57,617 bases of DNA from Pelagophyceae sp. CCMP2097 (lineage: Eukaryota > Sar > Pelagophyceae), in the NCBI GenBank assembly GCA_026770575.1, contig MU657216.1, positions 171,237-228,853 on the forward strand, in the 5' to 3' direction. A model generated the notes under the pieces. It made no database searches. It was given only the letters and a program-made list of their open reading frames with translations, and was not told where the DNA came from. Positions 53,671-57,617 of the stretch are shown piece after piece. The first letter of the stretch is position 1. Each line of letters begins with the position of its first letter. A program made the translations under genes and the position numbers.

Positions 53671-56600
53671 TCAGCCGAGGACAGCGTCGAAGATAGTCGG
53701 AGATGAATGTTCCGCCGCAAGCCCCCCTTCGGCGGCGGCGCCGGCGAGGAGCTTGCCAAGGCGGAGGAAGTCGGCCGCCGCGCGGTTCCGCGCCGCGGCC
53801 ATCTCCGCGCCTGACGAGGGACCGGATATGCGCGCGTCGCTTTTGAACGGGAGACGGGAACCCCGCGTCCATTTCTGGGATTTTTTCGGGTCTTTAAGCC
53901 TTTGTCAGAGGCTGCGGACCCAATCGGATGGTCGGGGAAGGGCATTTTCGCCATTGGAGGTTGTGGAGCCATCATCGGAGGCTGTGGGCCCGATCCTCTC
54001 GAACTTCCGGCGCCGTTTCGCCTCGCGACGGACGTGTCGGACGCTGCTACGTGCCGGGCAGTTGCGAGCAGACTCGCGCCTCGAGGTAGTACGCGCGCCG
54101 CAGCTTCTCGCGGTGCTCGACGTACGCATACGACGAAATGGCAGACCGCAGGTAGCGCAGCCTAGTGCGATGTTCCACCGACGACCGTCGCGGTCGAGAC
54201 GAATGGGCGCTCACGCGTCGGCGAGCGACGCGTCGCTGTGCGGCGCCTGGCCGGCGGCGCGGGGCTTCGCCTGCGCGTGCGCCGCCTGCAGGAGCTCGCA
54301 CTCGCAGAGGATGAGCCACGCGTCGCCGTGGGCCTCGACGGACGCGTGCTCAAGGACCTTTGGCAGCGCCGCGCGCGTCAGCGCCCTGGCGCGCGCCAAA
54401 GAGCCGAGGCGCACGTGCACGCCCGCTAGCTGCATCGAGCACTCGGCGTGCCTAGAGTAGAGCCGGGCGTCGGAAGGCAGAAATGGCCGAGTGCCGGCGT
54501 CCGAGTCTTGGTGCCGGCGACCGAAACGCAAAGGTCCTTACTTGGCGTCCATGGCGAAGCGCTCGCAGAGCGCGAGGCAGCGCAGGAGCGGCGGCAGCGC
54601 GGCGACGGGCGAGTGCGGGCAGGCCTCGACGACGATGGCCGCGCCTGCGAAAGCATATGTCATCAGACGCGTCATCCAGAAGGCATCGATTCGTGTCGCA
54701 CCGAGAAGAAGGGCGTCTGCGTGCTGCGATCGCAGGAGGAGCTCGGACGTGACTCGGCTGCTGGCCGTGTTTGAGCCGGAACTCGCGGGCGCAGAACGCC
54801 TCGCGAGGCTGCCCGCGTGGTCTTCAAAAAACGCCAATAGCAGGTTCAGCAGCCTTCGTGCCTCCGCAAACGCTTTGCGCGCAAAGAGGTAGCGCAGCCA
54901 GCGCAGCGCGGCCTCGACGTACGCCTCTGCGCCGAGGTCGCTAAAGCACGGCGAGACGGCGCACAGCAGGGAGGAGAGCGATTTCGCCTTGGACAAAGCC
55001 CCGCGGTGCAGCGCCCACTCGTGCAAAAGGCGCGCCGCGCAGTGCGCCGTCACGTTGGACGAGTCCGCCGGGGCGCCGCGTTGATGGAGTTTTTTTAGGG
55101 CCGCGACGTACGCGCACCTCACTTTACCCCGCCGCATTTGCTGCTTGGCCAAAGAGTCGCCGTGGAGGCAGGCCAGCGCCACGTTCGCCCGCGCGAGGCG
55201 CACGGCCACGTCGGGCGGCGCGAAGTCGACGGCGCGCTCTTCGCAGTCGCCAAAGTCGTCTTCGTCCGGGTCGGCGTCCGACGCCCGCGGCGCATTCGAG
55301 TCCAGCAGAGCCTGCGAGGCCAGTCGCGCGAGGCGGTGGTGGCCACGCGCCGCCCAGACGGCGGCGGCGACGACGTGCCGCTGCGCGCTCAGCTCGTGCG
55401 CGCGGCGGGACATGGCCGACCTGGACAGCAATCACAGCATCAGCACTCTTTCGGAACCAGACGCGTCGCAAAAGACAGAGGTCATCCCCGGGAGTCCCTC
55501 TGATGCTGTGCATCGTCCCGGTCCACCTTGCGTTTGCCGGCCCTGCCCGACGCGGGTTTTCACGAATCAAAATCAGCCGCATCCTTGGCGGCGCTCCGCG
55601 CGCCCGCGGCTCCCGCGGCCGCGGGCGCCTGCGCGGCGCCGTTGCGCGCGCCCGGGGCGTTTGTGGCGGCGGCGCCGTGTAGCCCCGCGGCCGCGGACCG
55701 AAGGCAGGCGTCGGCTGCCAACGTCGCGTCCGTCGTGCGCGGCTGGTAGCGCGCGACGACGGGGTGCGCCATCAGTTCGTGCGCGCGAGCGCTTTGCGGT
55801 GCGTCGCCGTGGAACGCGGCGCGCCCGGCAGTGGCCAGCCTCGCTGCGACACCCAAGTCCGCCAGCCCCAAGTCCTGCGACCGCTCGGCGCAGCGCCGGA
55901 GGACATCGTCGGCGTCGCGCGAGTCGTCGCGGTTCAGGACCTAGCGTTGCGCCGTTTCCGGTCCATGCACACATGGGTCTGCTCCACAATCGGGCCACAA
56001 ATACACCCACCCGCGCCTAGACGCACCATGACGTGGTGGAGCCAGGAGAGGGCGTAGGTGACGCATCCGTGGTCTCGCCTCTGCTGGGCCACTCTGACGG
56101 CCTCGTCGATGGCCACTGCGGCGAGCTCATGGTGTCCGAAGCGAAAGTGCAAAGCGGCGACATTCAAAACAGCATGCTGAATCGTCGCCCTACGGCGGCC
56201 CTGTCGGCCGCCGCGGCCGGAAGCGCCGCCGCTGGACAGCGCGTAGTCGAAGTAGCGGTGCAACGAGTCGAGGCCCTGTTGGAGCTCTCGATGTTGAGAG
56301 CAATTCAGGTACTGCAAGAAATGGGCTCGTGGCAACTCCGAGTGCAGCGAGAGCAGGGAGGAGAGCTCGGCGGACGTCGACTCAAAAGTCGCGCCGCGGC
56401 CGATGGATCGCGAGATGGACTCGGCCGCTTGCCTACGCATGGGCGACGTGCTCCGACGGGCGAGTCGACGCGAACGCAACTCTGCGTCTCTCCGGCCCAC
56501 GCACTCCAGATAGAGTTCGAGCTGGTGCGGGGCGAGGAAGTCGACCAGGTCTTCATCTTGCATTCGATCATCGACGTACAAATTCAAGTGATCAAATAAC

Positions 56601-57064
56601 CGCGAGAGTCCATCAAAGTGGTTCCAGTTGCACCCGACCAGCGTTCGGCGCAGGTAAAGGCCAAAGACAGACTTTGGGTCGATTCGGCGCACCGTGCGGT
56701 GGTCTTCTACCGCGGCGTCGTCGAACGGCGACGTTTTGGAAGGTTCGAGACAATGCCGGAGCTCGTCCAACGCGTCCACCACAGCGTCGGGCGAGGCGCG
56801 GCAGGCGTCCAGCTTGTCTCTTAGCCATTCGGAAACGTTTCCGCCGACGTGCGTCTCGAGGCGGTTGAGTAAGACGCCGTAGCGCGTCCGCTTCAGCGAC
56901 GCAATCACGTGCGCCGTCGACGACACCTCCGCCACCAACCACTTCGCCAAACGCTCCACTGTCTCCAGCGAAAGGCTCGGCTCGTTTTCGTCGGGCAGCT
57001 CCGCGCGCGGGCCGACGAGGAGGCGGAGCAGCAGAGCGACGCTAAAGTTGTGAGGCGACGCCAT
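53671..57064 (-). CDS. APC5: anaphase-promoting complex subunit 5
   Basis: APC5 is a TPR scaffold subunit of the APC/C ubiquitin ligase that drives anaphase and mitotic exit. The ATG at 57062-57064 opens MASPHNFSVALLLRLLVGPR. The family core is HFLQYLNCSQHRELQQGLDS, LHRYFDYALS, then TIQHAVLNVAALHFRFGHHE and LAAVAIDEAVRVAQQRRDHG. A TPR-like middle follows (LGVAARLATAGRAAFHG, RRAHELSAQRHVVAAAVWAA, LLNLLLAFFEDHAGS). C-terminal TPRs include LQLAGVHVRLGSLARARALT-like and AYVEHREKLRRAYYLEARVC. The last exon reads AEMAAARNRAAADFLRLGKL and ends FDAVLG at 53671. It joins QLPG through an intron at 53811-54054 with a GCACGT donor. Several other introns lie around 54150, 54480-54540, 55430-55560 and 55940. 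About 880 residues. Confidence 0.85.
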
Positions 57065-57617
57065 CGTTTACGGAGAAGCGCGCCAACGAGGCCTGTGAGC
57101 CCAAAGGCCGTGCCGCGGGCGGCGCCGGGGCGGAATACGGCGCCGCCAAGCGCGGGGCGCTGTGAGACGGCCTTTCAAGTTAAGCTTTGAACACGGAGTC
57201 GCCAAACGCCGGCGCCTGAATATCACGGGTTAAAGTGACACGGAAAACAGTTCTTCATAAAACTGGTTTCGAACTGGTCCTCCACACACCGCGAACGAAT
57301 AACTCGGGCGCAGAAATTTCGGCGCGAAAAAACTCGGGCGCAGAAAACTCGGCGCGAGAAAACTCGAAACCAAAAACTCGAAACTCTGGACACGTTTTCA
57401 ACTTTGTTTTTCACACCTTTTTTAAGTCTCGCAGACAATCTACTTTAGCGCGCCGGAAGCCAAAGTGCCAGAGCAGAGGACCGGACTCAACCCTGGGCCA
57501 TTCAAAATCGGTCTTCACCCTTTGCTTTAGCACCGACACGCCAACTAGCGCCATCGCAACCCGCAGGGCTTTCCGACAGACCAAGAACGAAGGGCCAAAG
57601 TTATTGGCGGCCATTAC
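57065..57617. other. 3' edge region with a short repeat
   Basis: Upstream of APC5, so probably its promoter, and AT-richer than the coding DNA. At about 57299-57395 the motif aactcgggcgcagaaa alternates with tcggcgcga(a/g)aaaact in an imperfect tandem array. No gene was recognised to the window end. Confidence 0.5.

Noticed and set aside
53025..53975. A 316-residue minus-strand frame
   Set aside because: It overlaps the acetyltransferase exons in antisense. The real minus-strand coding here is the last APC5 exon, in another frame (53671-53810).
57223..57438. A 71-residue minus-strand frame with RVFSRR repeats
   Set aside because: The reading comes from the imperfect tandem repeat upstream of APC5 and shows no protein-like features beyond it.
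1..57617. CRISPR array, prophage or biosynthetic operon
   Set aside because: No regularly spaced short direct repeats with unique spacers, no co-directional operon structure and no phage genes. The tandem repeats found are contiguous or intronic.

Overview
This window is nuclear DNA of a very GC-rich unicellular alga. Intron-split eukaryotic genes, a three-helix chlorophyll-binding antenna protein, a delta-class carbonic anhydrase and a secreted laminarinase-like protein point to a stramenopile. A pelagophyte of the Aureococcus/Pelagomonas kind is my best guess, inferred from gene content and base composition rather than from any search. Genes are packed tightly on both strands, have short introns (mostly 45-120 bp, GTGCG/GTGAG or GC donors, TAG/CAG acceptors), and are not organised in operons.

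Layout. 1-7775 (+): dispersed repeat copy, cyclin H, a tail-anchored coiled-coil protein, a patatin-like lipase, and a DEDDh RNA exonuclease fused to a KH domain. 7861-11186: a secreted SAP-like/STI1 protein (-), a frame-broken MYND-RING-Sel1 gene (+), and complex I subunit NDUFS5 (-). 11374-12222: a foldback element and a 27-bp-TIR MITE with TA duplication. 12423-22574 (+): ankyrin protein, GH5-like membrane protein, Mn/Fe superoxide dismutase, ribosomal protein L37, a small zinc-ribbon protein, and a cytochrome b5 domain protein. 22956-24381 (-): JMJD6. 24717-30654 (+): ARM/EF-hand protein and a multipass transporter. 30684-31698 (-): U-box protein and an unknown gene with a TTC microsatellite. 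32255-35813 (+): light-harvesting protein, a two-CH-domain fimbrin with a Cys-rich tail, and a Ser/Arg-rich protein. 35938-42100 (-): SDR-family NAD(P) protein, an unknown gene, and a CSPP1-like repeat protein. 43146-45250: decayed WD40 repeats around a 10-N assembly gap. 43974-57064: delta carbonic anhydrase (-), USP32-like deubiquitinase (-), unknown gene (-), GNAT acetyltransferase (+) and APC5 (-).

Most genes are unrelated housekeeping functions: cell cycle (cyclin H, APC5, possibly CSPP1-like), ubiquitin system (USP32-like, U-box, APC5), respiration (NDUFS5), translation (L37), oxidative stress (SOD), and photosynthesis and carbon acquisition (LHC, delta-CA). I see no new multi-gene system. 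The most interesting signal is in gene structure. Two introns of only about 30 nt each coincide with short tandem duplications, other splice sites are themselves tandemly duplicated, several introns hold minisatellites, and at least six junctions need GC-AG splicing to keep conserved domains in frame.
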